DNA of 64,000 nucleotides. Source: CADEDH01 sp039201605 (GTDB lineage: Bacteria > Actinomycetota > Acidimicrobiia > Acidimicrobiales > SZUA-35). Every line of letters begins with the position of its first letter. The stretch's first letter is position 1. This document shows positions 26,366 through 34,381 of the stretch, in pieces. Made by a program: the position numbers and the translations under genes. The stretch is taken from contig JBCCRO010000012.1 of NCBI GenBank assembly GCA_039201605.1, positions 84,700-148,699 of the forward strand, in the 5' to 3' direction. The notes beneath the pieces were generated by a model, which was given only the letters and a program-made list of their open reading frames with translations, did no database searches and had not been told where the DNA came from.

Positions 26366-27136
26366 TCAGCCGACGTCGTAGGCCGCCACCTCGGCCATCG
26401 CCTTGGCCAGGGTGGTCACCGAGGCGTCGAACAGCTCCTTGCCGAACTCGGCCGAGGCGGTGGTGGGATCGCCGATGAAGCCCTCGTCACCCCAGTCGTT
26501 GCTGAGCCAACCGAAGCTGATCGGGCCACCGAAGCGCACGTGCTGATTGCCGATCAGCGACTCGGGGATCTTGCGGTGGACGACGCTCATGTCGACCAGG
26601 TCGGGCCGCAGGTGGAGCATCATCGACGTCTCGCTGTGCCCGCCGTGAACGCCCATGCCCTCCTCGTCCTCTCGGGTCGGGCCGCCCTGGTCGGGTGGCA
26701 CGCCGGGGTGGGCCAGGAACGTGAGCAGGTCGTAGTGCAGCCGGAGCTCGCGACAGGCGACGTTGAGCAGCGACGAGTTCCCGCCGTGGCCGTTGAGGAA
26801 CACCAGCCGCCGGGTGGGGAGCTTGGCGAGCGACCGACCCAGGTCGTCGAGCACGGCCAGCAACGTCTCGGGGCCGAGCCAGATCGACCCCGCCGACCAG
26901 GCGTGCTCGTTGGATTTGCTGTACGCCAGCGGCGGCAGCAGCCACAGGTCGTGCTCGTCGCCGTGGCGATCGACGAGGGCCGACGACACCGAATCGGCGA
27001 CGACGAGGTCGGTGTTGAACGGGAGATGGGGGCCGTGCTGCTCGATGGCGCCGACAGGCTGGATCAGGATCGACGACGGCGACAGCAGCTCGGCGACATC
27101 GGGGGCCCGCAGTTCGGCCAGACGACGAGTACTCAT
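26366..27136 (-). CDS. Creatininase family amidohydrolase
   Basis: A 256-residue metal-dependent amidohydrolase of the creatininase family, which includes creatininase, a riboflavin-pathway amide hydrolase and MftE. The metal-binding set is complete: GAIEQHGPHLPFNTD near residues 29-43, FLNGHGGNSS near 120, and VHGGHSETSMML near 165. The ATG overlaps the upstream hydrolase stop (ATGA), so the two are made together and probably act on one pathway. No mycofactocin or F420-biosynthesis genes are adjacent, so the substrate is open. Confidence 0.88.
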   Translation of the reverse strand: MSTRRLAELRAPDVAELLSPSSILIQPVGAIEQHGPHLPFNTDLVVADSVSSALVDRHGDEHDLWLLPPLAYSKSNEHAWSAGSIWLGPETLLAVLDDLGRSLAKLPTRRLVFLNGHGGNSSLLNVACRELRLHYDLLTFLAHPGVPPDQGGPTREDEEGMGVHGGHSETSMMLHLRPDLVDMSVVHRKIPESLIGNQHVRFGGPISFGWLSNDWGDEGFIGDPTTASAEFGKELFDASVTTLAKAMAEVAAYDVG

Positions 27137-27948
27137 GGGCGCATCGTAGGAGCGAGCAGGGCCGACGTGACGGCGTTGGCGTGTTCCGCCAGGAGCGAGA
27201 AGTGGGTGGCTCCCTCGATCACGGTCGACAGCACCGGCCGCCGCTCCTCCAGCGCGGCCAGCACCCCGTCGTCGATGATCGGGGGCAGACCGGGGGCGAC
27301 ACCGTGCTCGGCCCGGATCAGGGTGAGGGGGTGGGAGGTGGCGGCCAGCGACTCGGTGGCGTCGGCGTCGACGACCATCGAGGCGAAGTCGGCCGCCACC
27401 GCCTCGACCGACACCGGGAAGGGCAGGCCGTCGAGCTGGGGCAGGATGTTGCCGAGGGCGCCGTCGATCACGGCGTCGGCGCCGCCGTCGTCGGGGATGC
27501 GGCGAGGGGGCCCGCCGTCGATCAACAGCAGGTCGGCCACCAGCTCGTCGTCGGCCCGCAAGGCGGCGCACGCCACCACATGGGCCCCGAACGAGTGACC
27601 GACCAGCGAGATCGGCTCACCGGTCGCTCCGGCCAACGTGTCGATGGCGGCGACCAGATCGTCGGCGTGGGCCCCGACCCCCCACGGCCCGTCGTGGCTG
27701 CTCGAACCCCGGCCCCGCAGATCGATCGCCAGCAGCGGCCGCCGACCGGCGATCTCGCCGACGACGGTGGCCCACGATGCGGTGGAGCCGTTCACCCCGT
27801 GGACAAGGAGGGCGGGCGGAGCGGCGACGGCGCCGTTGAGGGCGGCGTCCGCCGCCCCCCAGGCCTCGACGTGGAGCGCGCCGTTGGGTGTGTCGAGTGA
27901 GAACGTCCGGGTCGGTGGAGGGGGGTCGCCGTCGCGCATGGGCCCCAT
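27133..27948 (-). CDS. Alpha/beta hydrolase
   Basis: A 271-residue serine hydrolase. HGVNGSTASW gives the oxyanion-hole region, LVGHSFGAHV the nucleophile elbow with its Ser, DLLLIDGG the acid-strand area and GATHFSLL the catalytic His. Candidate starts are 27948 and 27939; both fit the fold, while a further upstream start would intrude on the promoter of the divergent gene. Translation is coupled to the creatininase-like gene, suggesting that ester and amide bonds of one substrate are handled together (inference). Confidence 0.85.
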   Translation of the reverse strand: MGPMRDGDPPPPTRTFSLDTPNGALHVEAWGAADAALNGAVAAPPALLVHGVNGSTASWATVVGEIAGRRPLLAIDLRGRGSSSHDGPWGVGAHADDLVAAIDTLAGATGEPISLVGHSFGAHVVACAALRADDELVADLLLIDGGPPRRIPDDGGADAVIDGALGNILPQLDGLPFPVSVEAVAADFASMVVDADATESLAATSHPLTLIRAEHGVAPGLPPIIDDGVLAALEERRPVLSTVIEGATHFSLLAEHANAVTSALLAPTMRP

Positions 27949-28042
27949 ACTGGGCCACGACAAGGGCGTTGGCCACCCCCTCCCCCCGGCCCCACCCCCC
28001 GCTTCTTCAGCCCTCGGCAATGCTCGCGAAACACGTCTGGCC

Positions 28043-28048
28043 TAGCGT
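28043..28048 (+). promoter_or_regulatory. Leaderless -10 box of the LLM oxidoreductase gene
   Basis: TAGCGT followed by 6 bases and the ATG at 28055. Confidence 0.5.
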
Positions 28049-28054
28049 CGTGGC

Positions 28055-29227
28055 ATGAAGGTCGACGTCCACTTCTACTGCACGGTGCCGATGCCGGATG
28101 CCGGGGCCGGCCCACCGGCCACCGTCGACCGCCGCTACGGACCCGCCGACTACCTGGCGTGTTACGAGAATCTTGAACACTGGGCCCGCACCGCCGACGG
28201 TCTCGGTTTCGACGCCTTCTGGCTCACCGAGCACCACTTCCAGTACGAGGGGTACGAGGTGGTGCCCAACCTGATCCAGTTCGGCCAGCACCTGGCCTCC
28301 CTGACCGAGCGGATCACGTTCGGTCAGGCGTTCAACGTCGTCCCCCAGTGGCACCCGCTCCGCCTGGCCGAGGACTTCGCCATGGCCGACATCCTCACCC
28401 GAGGTCGCATGATCTTCGGTGTGGGCCGGGGCACCGTGCCCCGGGAGGCCGAGACCCTGGGCGGCGTGGTGGCCTCGGGCGACAACGCCATGGGGGTGGA
28501 GCAGGAGCGACGCAACCGCGAGATCTTCGAGGAGGCGATGGAGGTCATCCGCCTGGCCTGGGGCAACGAGCGCTTCAGCTTCACCGGCAAGCACTTCGTC
28601 TTCCCCCCTCCCGGTATCCCCGACCGGGGCAGCACGGTGCAGGACCTGACCCTGATCCCCAAGCCGCTCAGCTACCCGACGCTGCCCGACATCTACCAGC
28701 CGATCACGTCGCAGGCCACGATCGAGTACGCAGCCCGAGTGGGCCACATCGGCATCCTCACCGGTGGTCCGTTGGAGAAGGTGGTCGCCACCTCCGAGCT
28801 CTTCGCCCGCCACGCCGCCGAGGCCGGACGCCACCTCGGCCCCGGCGAGGGTCGGGCCTACCACGTCAACGTCCATGTCGGCTCGACGACGGAGCGGGCG
28901 ATCGAGACCGGCCGCAACGGCCACGACGAGTACGTCAAGTTCCTCTCGCCCTACGGCCGGTTCAAGCACTATCGCAACGGCGAGGTGCCCTTCGATCACC
29001 GCCCGACGATCGAGGAGACGATGGACGAGAAGTCGATGGCCATCGGCTCGATCGAGCAGGTGGCCGATCAGCTCGGTCGCACCGCCGAGGCTCTCGACCT
29101 GCAGCGTCTGCTGCTGTTCCCCGACTTCCCCGGCCTCACCCGGGAGCAGATCGACGAGCAGATGCAGCTCATCGCCACCGAGGTCCTCCCCCGGATCGGC
29201 GTGACGCTCCCGGCGGCGGCCTCCTAG
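28055..29227 (+). CDS. LLM-class flavin-dependent oxidoreductase (bacterial luciferase-like)
   Basis: A 390-residue TIM-barrel monooxygenase-type protein. LGFDAFWLTEHHFQYEGYEVVPN is the family strand carrying the EHHF motif, and the ITFGQAFNVVPQWHPLRLAEDFAMAD and RMIFGVGRGTVPREAETLG segments line the flavin site. The EHHF and WHPLRLAED pattern is closer to the FMN-dependent luciferase/alkanal-monooxygenase branch than to short F420 enzymes, but the cofactor cannot be settled. Monocistronic, leaderless start, convergent with the AraC regulator gene. Confidence 0.87.
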   Translation: MKVDVHFYCTVPMPDAGAGPPATVDRRYGPADYLACYENLEHWARTADGLGFDAFWLTEHHFQYEGYEVVPNLIQFGQHLASLTERITFGQAFNVVPQWHPLRLAEDFAMADILTRGRMIFGVGRGTVPREAETLGGVVASGDNAMGVEQERRNREIFEEAMEVIRLAWGNERFSFTGKHFVFPPPGIPDRGSTVQDLTLIPKPLSYPTLPDIYQPITSQATIEYAARVGHIGILTGGPLEKVVATSELFARHAAEAGRHLGPGEGRAYHVNVHVGSTTERAIETGRNGHDEYVKFLSPYGRFKHYRNGEVPFDHRPTIEETMDEKSMAIGSIEQVADQLGRTAEALDLQRLLLFPDFPGLTREQIDEQMQLIATEVLPRIGVTLPAAAS

Positions 29228-29315
29228 CGGTCGAGCCGGCCGAGCAGGCCACACCCTACGGCGACGGCGGCAGCAGGGCAGGGCGGGCCGGGGCGCAGCG
29301 CGGCGCGGCGGTGAC

Positions 29316-30209
29316 TCAGACGGGGACGGCCGACCGCTGCCAGCCCGACGGGGTCTCGCCGGTGAGTCGGCGGAAGAACTTGGTGAAGTTGGTGACCTCA
29401 TCGAAGGCGAGGGACTGAGCCACCTCGCCGACCGTCACCCCCTCCAGCCGCAGCCGACGCTGGGCGGCGAGAGCGGTGGCCTCGTCGATCACCTGCTTGG
29501 GACCGCCACCGGTGGCCCGCACGCAGGCCCGGGCCAGGGTCCGCACCGAGCAACCGAGCCGGGCGGCATGGTGGGCCACCGACCGGTTGCGGTACCCGTC
29601 GGCGTCGAGGGCGGCCAACAGCTCGGCGTGGAGGGGCTCCACGTCGGGGTGGCGACGACGATCGAGCCCGAGGGCGTCGATCGTCAGGAGCCGCAGGCCC
29701 TCGGCTGCCACCGGGGTTCGGGGGCCGCTCCGTCGGGGCCGAACGGCCAGATCGAGCACCGGGGCGAGATCGTGGCGCTGGGCTTCGGTCAGCTCGATGA
29801 TCGAGGGGCCGGGGGCCCACTCGGTCCGACCGGGGGTGGGGGCGAACAGCAGGAGCACCGCCTCGTACGGCGGGTCGAGCACCCACCGGTGGACCTGACC
29901 GGGCCGCACGTGCAGCACCCGCTCGGGCGAGATCGTGGTCGGGGTGAAGTCGACCTCGTGGCGGCCGACCCCGGCGGTGACGATGACGACCAGGTCGAAC
30001 CGGAGCTGTTCGAGCCGCTCGAGGTGTCGACGGCCCAGCCTGGCCTCGAGATCGGCCAACCGCAGGGCTTCGAACGGGAGGCCGGCGGCCGAGGGCCGGT
30101 ACGTGACCTCGGTGATCGGGGCATCGACGTCATCGCCGCCGCCCGAGTCGGCGATTGACCGATTTCTACCATCAGGTTGTCCGCTCGGCACCTTGGCTTC
30201 GTCCCGCAC
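29316..30209 (-). CDS. AraC family transcriptional regulator
   Basis: About 297 residues. The N-terminal ~170 residues form a cupin-like sensing domain (VDFTPTTISPERVLHVRPGQVHRW). The C-terminal 100 residues carry two helix-turn-helix units (HHAARLGCSVRTLARACVRA and VTVGEVAQSLAFDEVTNFTKFFRRLTG) typical of AraC/XylS. The GTG at 30209 is preferred to that at 30215 because TATCGT (minus, 30222 to 30217) lies 7 bases before it. It sits between the LLM oxidoreductase and a double NTF2-fold protein and may regulate either. Confidence 0.85.
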   Translation of the reverse strand: MRDEAKVPSGQPDGRNRSIADSGGGDDVDAPITEVTYRPSAAGLPFEALRLADLEARLGRRHLERLEQLRFDLVVIVTAGVGRHEVDFTPTTISPERVLHVRPGQVHRWVLDPPYEAVLLLFAPTPGRTEWAPGPSIIELTEAQRHDLAPVLDLAVRPRRSGPRTPVAAEGLRLLTIDALGLDRRRHPDVEPLHAELLAALDADGYRNRSVAHHAARLGCSVRTLARACVRATGGGPKQVIDEATALAAQRRLRLEGVTVGEVAQSLAFDEVTNFTKFFRRLTGETPSGWQRSAVPV

Positions 30210-30216
30210 CAGCACG

Positions 30217-30222
30217 ACGATA
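30217..30222 (-). promoter_or_regulatory. Leaderless -10 box of the AraC gene
   Basis: TATCGT on the minus strand, 7 bases before GTG 30209 but only 1 base before GTG 30215, which argues for the downstream start. Confidence 0.45.
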
Positions 30223-30274
30223 GTGGGCGAGGGCCGGAGGACGGCCCGGGATCTACGCAGGAGTGTGTCGAAGA

Positions 30275-31051
30275 ATGACCAGCAAGACCGACAACGCCAG
30301 GGCCCTCTACCTCGAGGGCATCCGCGACGGGAACGTGCGGGAGGCCGTGACCACCTACACCGGTGCCCGTTACACCCAGCACTCCACCGGGGTCAAGGAC
30401 GGGGTGGAGGGCTTCGTCGAGTTCTTCGAACCGTTCGTGGCCCGCAACCCGGTGCGCGACATCCAGCTGGTACGCACCCTGGAGGACGGCCAGCACGTGT
30501 TCGTCCACGCCTACCAGTCGCTCAACGACGGCGAGGCCGAGTGGGTGACGATGGACTTCTTCGACACCGACGAGGACGACAGGATCATCGAGCACTGGGA
30601 CGTGATCGCCGCCTACGCCCCCAGCACCCCGTCGGGCCACACCTCGGTCGACGGGGCCACCGAGGTCACCGATCTCGACCGCACCGAGGACAACAAGGCC
30701 CTGGTGCGGTCGATGATCACCGATGTCCTGATGGCGGGGGGCGATCCGAGCCGCATCGGCGAGTACATCTCGTCGGAGACCTACATCCAGCACAATGCGG
30801 AGGTGGCCGACGGGCTGGAGTCGTTCGCGGCGCTGGCCATGGTCCCCGATCCGCCCCTGGTCTATGACGAGATCGTGCTCATGGTCGGCCAGGGCAACTT
30901 CGTGGCCACGCTGTCCAAGGCCTCGTTCGAGGGCGCCCCGTATGCCCAGACCGACCTCTTCCGGATCGAGGACGGCCTCATCGTCGAGCACTGGGACGCC
31001 GCCGAGCCGGTGGGGCCCGAGGAGGAGTGGGCCAACTCGGGCAAGTTCTAG
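30275..31051 (+). CDS. Tandem SnoaL/NTF2-like fold protein
   Basis: 258 residues made of two related SnoaL-like (NTF2-fold) halves, about 1-125 and 138-258. The halves align at YTQHSTGVKDGVEGF and YIQHNAEVADGLESF, and again at DRIIEHWDVI and GLIVEHWDAA. Members bind or isomerise small hydrophobic molecules (polyketide cyclases, ketosteroid isomerase-like proteins) or are quenching and detoxification proteins. Here the Tyr-x-Gln-His motif is present in both halves. The ATG at 30275 is preferred, with AGGAG 11 bases upstream. Divergent from the AraC regulator; a strong terminator follows. Confidence 0.82.
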   Translation: MTSKTDNARALYLEGIRDGNVREAVTTYTGARYTQHSTGVKDGVEGFVEFFEPFVARNPVRDIQLVRTLEDGQHVFVHAYQSLNDGEAEWVTMDFFDTDEDDRIIEHWDVIAAYAPSTPSGHTSVDGATEVTDLDRTEDNKALVRSMITDVLMAGGDPSRIGEYISSETYIQHNAEVADGLESFAALAMVPDPPLVYDEIVLMVGQGNFVATLSKASFEGAPYAQTDLFRIEDGLIVEHWDAAEPVGPEEEWANSGKF

Positions 31052-31055
31052 TTCC

Positions 31056-31112
31056 GGCGGCGCCATCGGGCCCCATCCCGCCACCACCCACGAGGGTGCC
31101 GATGGCGCCGCC
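31056..31112 (+). terminator. Long-stem terminator after the SnoaL-like gene
   Basis: A perfect 14-base inverted repeat, GGCGGCGCCATCGG (31056-31069) with CCGATGGCGCCGCC (31099-31112), encloses a 29-base C-rich loop and begins 5 bases after the stop codon. No U-run. Confidence 0.65.
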
Positions 31113-31164
31113 CCCGCCCCCGCCGCCGGCGGCGGAGTTCGCTGGCGGGGGGCCGGCGGCCGGA

Positions 31165-31480
31165 AAACGACGACAACCCCGGCCCGGGTCCGAGGTTGAA
31201 GCGTTGTCTCTAGACCAAAGGTGCGGCTCCGACGGATTGTCCCCTTGTTTGGGGCAGTTAGACGGGAGACAACCCGTCGGAACCTCTAGCCTTCGCTAGT
31301 ACCTGTGGTGGCTTGATCCCGGGGGATCTAACCAGACTTTGTTGTTTGTGGAGGCCTCACCGCTCTCGCTGTGAAGCTGCTTATAGGTAGGAAATCCGAG
31401 GTCAAAAGTTCCCGGATCTGAGAACTTTTCTTCAAAAACCGGACAACGCGTGAAGAGCGCCCAACGGAACCGCGTCGACG
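31165..31480. ncRNA. Candidate structured non-coding RNA or regulatory block upstream of cutA
   Basis: This 316-base stretch is visibly richer in A/T than all flanking genes and dense in hairpins. Pairs seen: GACGGG/CCCGTC (31261-31278); a long helix of TCCGACGG (31228-31235) with CCGTCGGA (31274-31281), extended by GG/CC; GTTGTC (31203-31208), which can pair with GACAAC at either 31172-31177 or 31268-31273; CTAGC-CTTC-GCTAG (31287-31300); GATCC-CGGG-GGATC (31314-31327); and AAAAGTTC/GAACTTTT (31403-31428) followed by CTTC. Several helices are mutually exclusive, as in a switch. I could not match it to tmRNA, RNase P RNA, SRP RNA, 6S RNA or a riboswitch I know. Strand is uncertain; the last hairpin suits a plus-strand 3' end. 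It could also be a decayed mobile-element scar. Confidence 0.4.
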
Positions 31481-31544
31481 GCGATTGGGTGCACCGTCCC
31501 GGGTGGGCCATGCTGGCCACTCCCCATCCAGAAGGCGGAACGCC

Positions 31545-31862
31545 ATGAGCATCGTCAGCGTGTCGATCACCGGTCCCGACGCCGAGTGGCTGGCCGAACA
31601 CGCCCAGGTCCTGGTGGAGGAGCGCCTCGCGGCCTGCGGCAACATCATCCCCGCCATCCGCTCGATCTACCGGTGGGAGGATCGTGTGGAGGACGACACC
31701 GAGGGCTACCTGCTGCTCCACACCCAGGCCGCCTGTGTCGACGCCCTCATCGAGCGCACCAACCAGCGCCACCCCTACGACACGGTGCAGATTCTGGCCA
31801 CCGAGGTCACCGTTGCCGATCCCGCCTACCGCCGGTGGGTGCTCGACGAGACCGCTCCGTGA
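31545..31862 (+). CDS. cutA: CutA1-like divalent cation tolerance protein
   Basis: A 105-residue protein of the CutA1 family, a trimeric ferredoxin-like fold found in all domains of life. LVEERLAACGNIIPAIRSIYRWE is the family core (ERLAACxN and IYRWxxxV), and THPYDTVQI-like RHPYDTVQILA the C-terminal signature. Despite its name, a direct role in copper tolerance is not established in most organisms. GAAGGCGG precedes the ATG. Its stop overlaps the MFS exporter start (GTGA). Confidence 0.92.
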   Translation: MSIVSVSITGPDAEWLAEHAQVLVEERLAACGNIIPAIRSIYRWEDRVEDDTEGYLLLHTQAACVDALIERTNQRHPYDTVQILATEVTVADPAYRRWVLDETAP

Positions 31863-33166
31863 CCACCGCCGACGGGGTCCCGAGTGAACTCCCCGACGAG
31901 CGCCAGATCCCCGCCGGGGTGGTCGACGAAGCCGGCACCGTCGGGGCGACGACATCGGCAGCGGAAGGGCGCCGAGGTCCACGGGAGGGCGAGCTGGTGG
32001 CCCTGCTCGCCGCCATCAGCGCCACCACCGCCCTCGGTATCGACATGGCGCTGCCCGCCTTCAGCGAGATGCGGGACGGACTGGGCCTGGCCCCGGACTC
32101 GCCCCGCATCGCCCTCACCGTCACCCTCTACTTCCTCGGGCTGGCCAGCGTCCAGATGGTGTACGGCCCCTTCACCGACCGCTACGGCCGCAAGCCCGTG
32201 CTCTACGCCGGGCTGGCGCTCTACACCCTCGGCGCCCTCGGCTCGGCCCTCGCCCCCTCCTTCGAGATCCTGATCATCAGTCGCTTCATCTGGGGCGTCG
32301 GCGCCGCCGGACCCCGGGCCCTCACCCTGGCCATCGGGCGGGATCTCTACGACGGCGACCGATTGGCCCGGATCCTGGCCGTGGTGATGTCGGTGTTCAT
32401 GGTGGTCCCGGCGCTCGCTCCCCTGCTCGGTCAGGCCGTCCTCTCGGTCTCGTCGTGGCGGTGGGTGCTGGCCTCACCCATCGTCGTCACCCTCGCCCTC
32501 TCGCTCTGGTTGACCCGGCTGCCGGAGTCGCTCCCGGTCGAGCGTCGGCGGCCGCTCACCCTCGATCGCACCCGGGAGGCCGTCACCGCCGTGTTCACCA
32601 GCCGGCTGACGATCGGCTCGGCCCTGGCCGTGATGTTCGACTTCGGTGGCTTCGCCGTCTTCCTCGGTAGCAGCCAGCTGCTGTTCGACGACGTGTACGA
32701 CCGGGGCGACGTGTTCGCCTACTACTTCGCCGCCATGAGCGTGGCCATGGGGATCGTGGTGTTCTCCGGGAGTCGGGCGGTCCGAGCCGTCGGCGCGGGG
32801 CGGGTCATCGGCGTCGCCATGCCCCTCAGCGTCGTCCTCTCGATCGTCCTGGCCATCTGGTCGTGGCGGTCGGACGGTGCGCCCGCCTTCATCGGGTTCT
32901 TCGTGCTGATCACGGTGATCAACTCGATGCGGACCGTCGGCAACCCCCTTCTCCAGGCCCGGGCCATGGAGCCGATGGGCGAGCTGGCCGGGACGGCGTC
33001 GGCCGTGATCGGCACCGTCAGCCTGGGAGGTGGCGCCATCCTGGCCGGGCTGGTCGACCGGACGATCGACGGGTCGGTCACCCCGCTGGCCCTGGCCTAC
33101 GCCGGCTACGGCGTGATCGGCCTGGGGTTCGCCTGGTGGGGCGGCGCCATGTCCACCCGATCCTGA
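31859..33166 (+). CDS. MFS exporter, Bcr/CflA-like
   Basis: A 435-residue, 12-span major facilitator. After a ~45-residue polar tail come ALGIDMALPAFSEM (helix 1, the acidic residue of drug/H+ antiporters) and the loop 2-3 motif YGPFTDRYGRKPVLYAG, which marks the family. SRFIWGVGAAGPRALTLAIGRD corresponds to Bcr motif C/antiporter regions. The layout is Bcr/CflA-type, exporting drugs or metabolites by proton exchange. It starts at a GTG overlapping cutA; the coupled pair could belong to one stress response. Confidence 0.85.
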   Translation: MTTADGVPSELPDERQIPAGVVDEAGTVGATTSAAEGRRGPREGELVALLAAISATTALGIDMALPAFSEMRDGLGLAPDSPRIALTVTLYFLGLASVQMVYGPFTDRYGRKPVLYAGLALYTLGALGSALAPSFEILIISRFIWGVGAAGPRALTLAIGRDLYDGDRLARILAVVMSVFMVVPALAPLLGQAVLSVSSWRWVLASPIVVTLALSLWLTRLPESLPVERRRPLTLDRTREAVTAVFTSRLTIGSALAVMFDFGGFAVFLGSSQLLFDDVYDRGDVFAYYFAAMSVAMGIVVFSGSRAVRAVGAGRVIGVAMPLSVVLSIVLAIWSWRSDGAPAFIGFFVLITVINSMRTVGNPLLQARAMEPMGELAGTASAVIGTVSLGGGAILAGLVDRTIDGSVTPLALAYAGYGVIGLGFAWWGGAMSTRS

Positions 33167-33249
33167 GCCGGCCGTCGGCCCCCGGCGGCGGCATGCGCAC
33201 GTTGGCAGCGGAGGACGATGAGGGGGAGAGCGTGTCGGGCGGGCGCCGC

Positions 33250-33579
33250 TCAGGGGGCGTCGACCGTCCCCGAGCTGAGTTCGTCGACCTCGAAGTGCTC
33301 GACCTCCTTGGCCCGATGAGCGGCCCGGAAGAGCAGGTGCACGCCGGTCGGCAGCGTCACCACCATGGCCACGGCGGCGATGACGACCGAGGCGGCGACG
33401 GCGAAGTCGAGGAAGAACACCGCACCGAGGGCGACGACCAGGAACGAGACCGGGCTGGCCTTGCCCGCCAGGTGCATCCGCAGGTAGACGGTGTCGAAGT
33501 CGGGTCGGACGAGGCCGATGCCGGCGATCACGGCGATCGCGGCACCGAGCACCATCAGGATCTCACCCACGATGCTCAT
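33250..33579 (-). CDS. mnhG: Mrp Na+/H+ antiporter subunit G
   Basis: 109 residues with three membrane spans. GLVRPDFDTVYLRMHLAGKASPV is the family's signature loop (LPDxYxRMHAATKAxT-like). Last gene of mnhABCDEFG; starts in an ATGA overlap with mnhF. The small G subunit is needed for assembly and activity of the hetero-oligomeric Mrp antiporter, which exports Na+ for H+ and supports pH and salt homeostasis. Confidence 0.9.
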   Translation of the reverse strand: MSIVGEILMVLGAAIAVIAGIGLVRPDFDTVYLRMHLAGKASPVSFLVVALGAVFFLDFAVAASVVIAAVAMVVTLPTGVHLLFRAAHRAKEVEHFEVDELSSGTVDAP

Positions 33580-33842
33580 GCCGCCTCCTCCACCGGAGCG
33601 TCGGTCTCCATGAACCGGGCCGCAACCACGGTGGCGGTGAACCCGACGATGGCCAGGACGACCAGCATCACCAGGTTGGTCGGATCGTTGCGGTCTGCGG
33701 CGTCGATCGTGATCGCCCCCATCAGCGAGATGAGGGCCACGTCGAGGGCGACCACCCGATCGATGAGCGACGGGCCGCGCAGGAGACGGTAGACCCCGCA
33801 CAGACCGGCGATGAGAAGGCCGACGATGGCGATGGTGGTCAT
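33576..33842 (-). CDS. mnhF: Mrp Na+/H+ antiporter subunit F
   Basis: 88 residues, three spans. RLLRGPSLIDRVVALDVAL is the characteristic MnhF segment, with its paired acidic residues. It overlaps mnhE and mnhG by 4 bases each, so translation is coupled through the series. Confidence 0.9.
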   Translation of the reverse strand: MTTIAIVGLLIAGLCGVYRLLRGPSLIDRVVALDVALISLMGAITIDAADRNDPTNLVMLVVLAIVGFTATVVAARFMETDAPVEEAA

Positions 33843-34381
33843 GAGGTCACCTCGGAGGGGCGCCGTCCGGCGTCGGGCGCCGGATCGGGCTCGGGCCAGG
33901 CCTCGGCCGCCATGCGGGCCAAGCGGAGGGTGTGGGCCACGGTGTCGTCGCGGGACTCGTGGTAGAGCAGGTGGAGGTAGACGATCGAGCCGTCCTCGCT
34001 GATGTCGACCACGGCCGTGCCCGGGGTGATCGTGATGGCGATCGTCAGCAACAGGCCGTAGCGCCGGTGGCCGGGCGGCAGGGCCACGGCGATCACCGAC
34101 TCCTGGGTGTTGTTGCCGGGGGTGATGGTCTCGAAGGCGACCGTCCAGGTGGCCTTGATCAGATCGATGGTGATCACGGCGAACAGCTTGACCAGGGCGA
34201 TCACGTTGAGACGGCCGGTGGCCGCCGGACCCATCCCACTGGCCATGATGGCGACGGCGACCGCCAGACCGGCGAGGACGTTGGCCACGCTGATCTCGCG
34301 CCACAGCCCGCACCACATCAGGGTCACGGCCACCACGGTGGCGGCGCCCCGGGGGGTGGCGATGGCTCGCAGGCCGGTCAT
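33839..34381 (-). CDS. mnhE: Mrp Na+/H+ antiporter subunit E
   Basis: 180 residues. The N-terminal spans are followed by the soluble MnhE domain, ITITPGTAVVDISEDGSIVYLHLL, where the TPGT motif is diagnostic. A Pro/Asp-rich tail of about 20 residues ends the protein. It overlaps mnhD and mnhF by 4 bases. Confidence 0.9.
   Translation of the reverse strand: MTGLRAIATPRGAATVVAVTLMWCGLWREISVANVLAGLAVAVAIMASGMGPAATGRLNVIALVKLFAVITIDLIKATWTVAFETITPGNNTQESVIAVALPPGHRRYGLLLTIAITITPGTAVVDISEDGSIVYLHLLYHESRDDTVAHTLRLARMAAEAWPEPDPAPDAGRRPSEVTS

Noticed and set aside
31165..31480. Known RNA classes (tmRNA, RNase P RNA, SRP RNA, 6S RNA, cobalamin, TPP and fluoride riboswitches)
   Set aside because: I looked for their conserved sequence stretches on both strands and found none.
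31296..31982. A 228-codon minus-strand frame across cutA and the hairpin-rich block
   Set aside because: It is antisense to cutA for most of its length. The AT-rich end gives an ordinary-looking peptide, but nothing supports a gene. A decayed coding remnant cannot be excluded, so the block is listed as a candidate RNA instead.
31545..33166. A dedicated copper resistance operon from cutA plus exporter
   Set aside because: The exporter is Bcr/CflA-like with no metal-binding motifs, and CutA's link to copper is weak.
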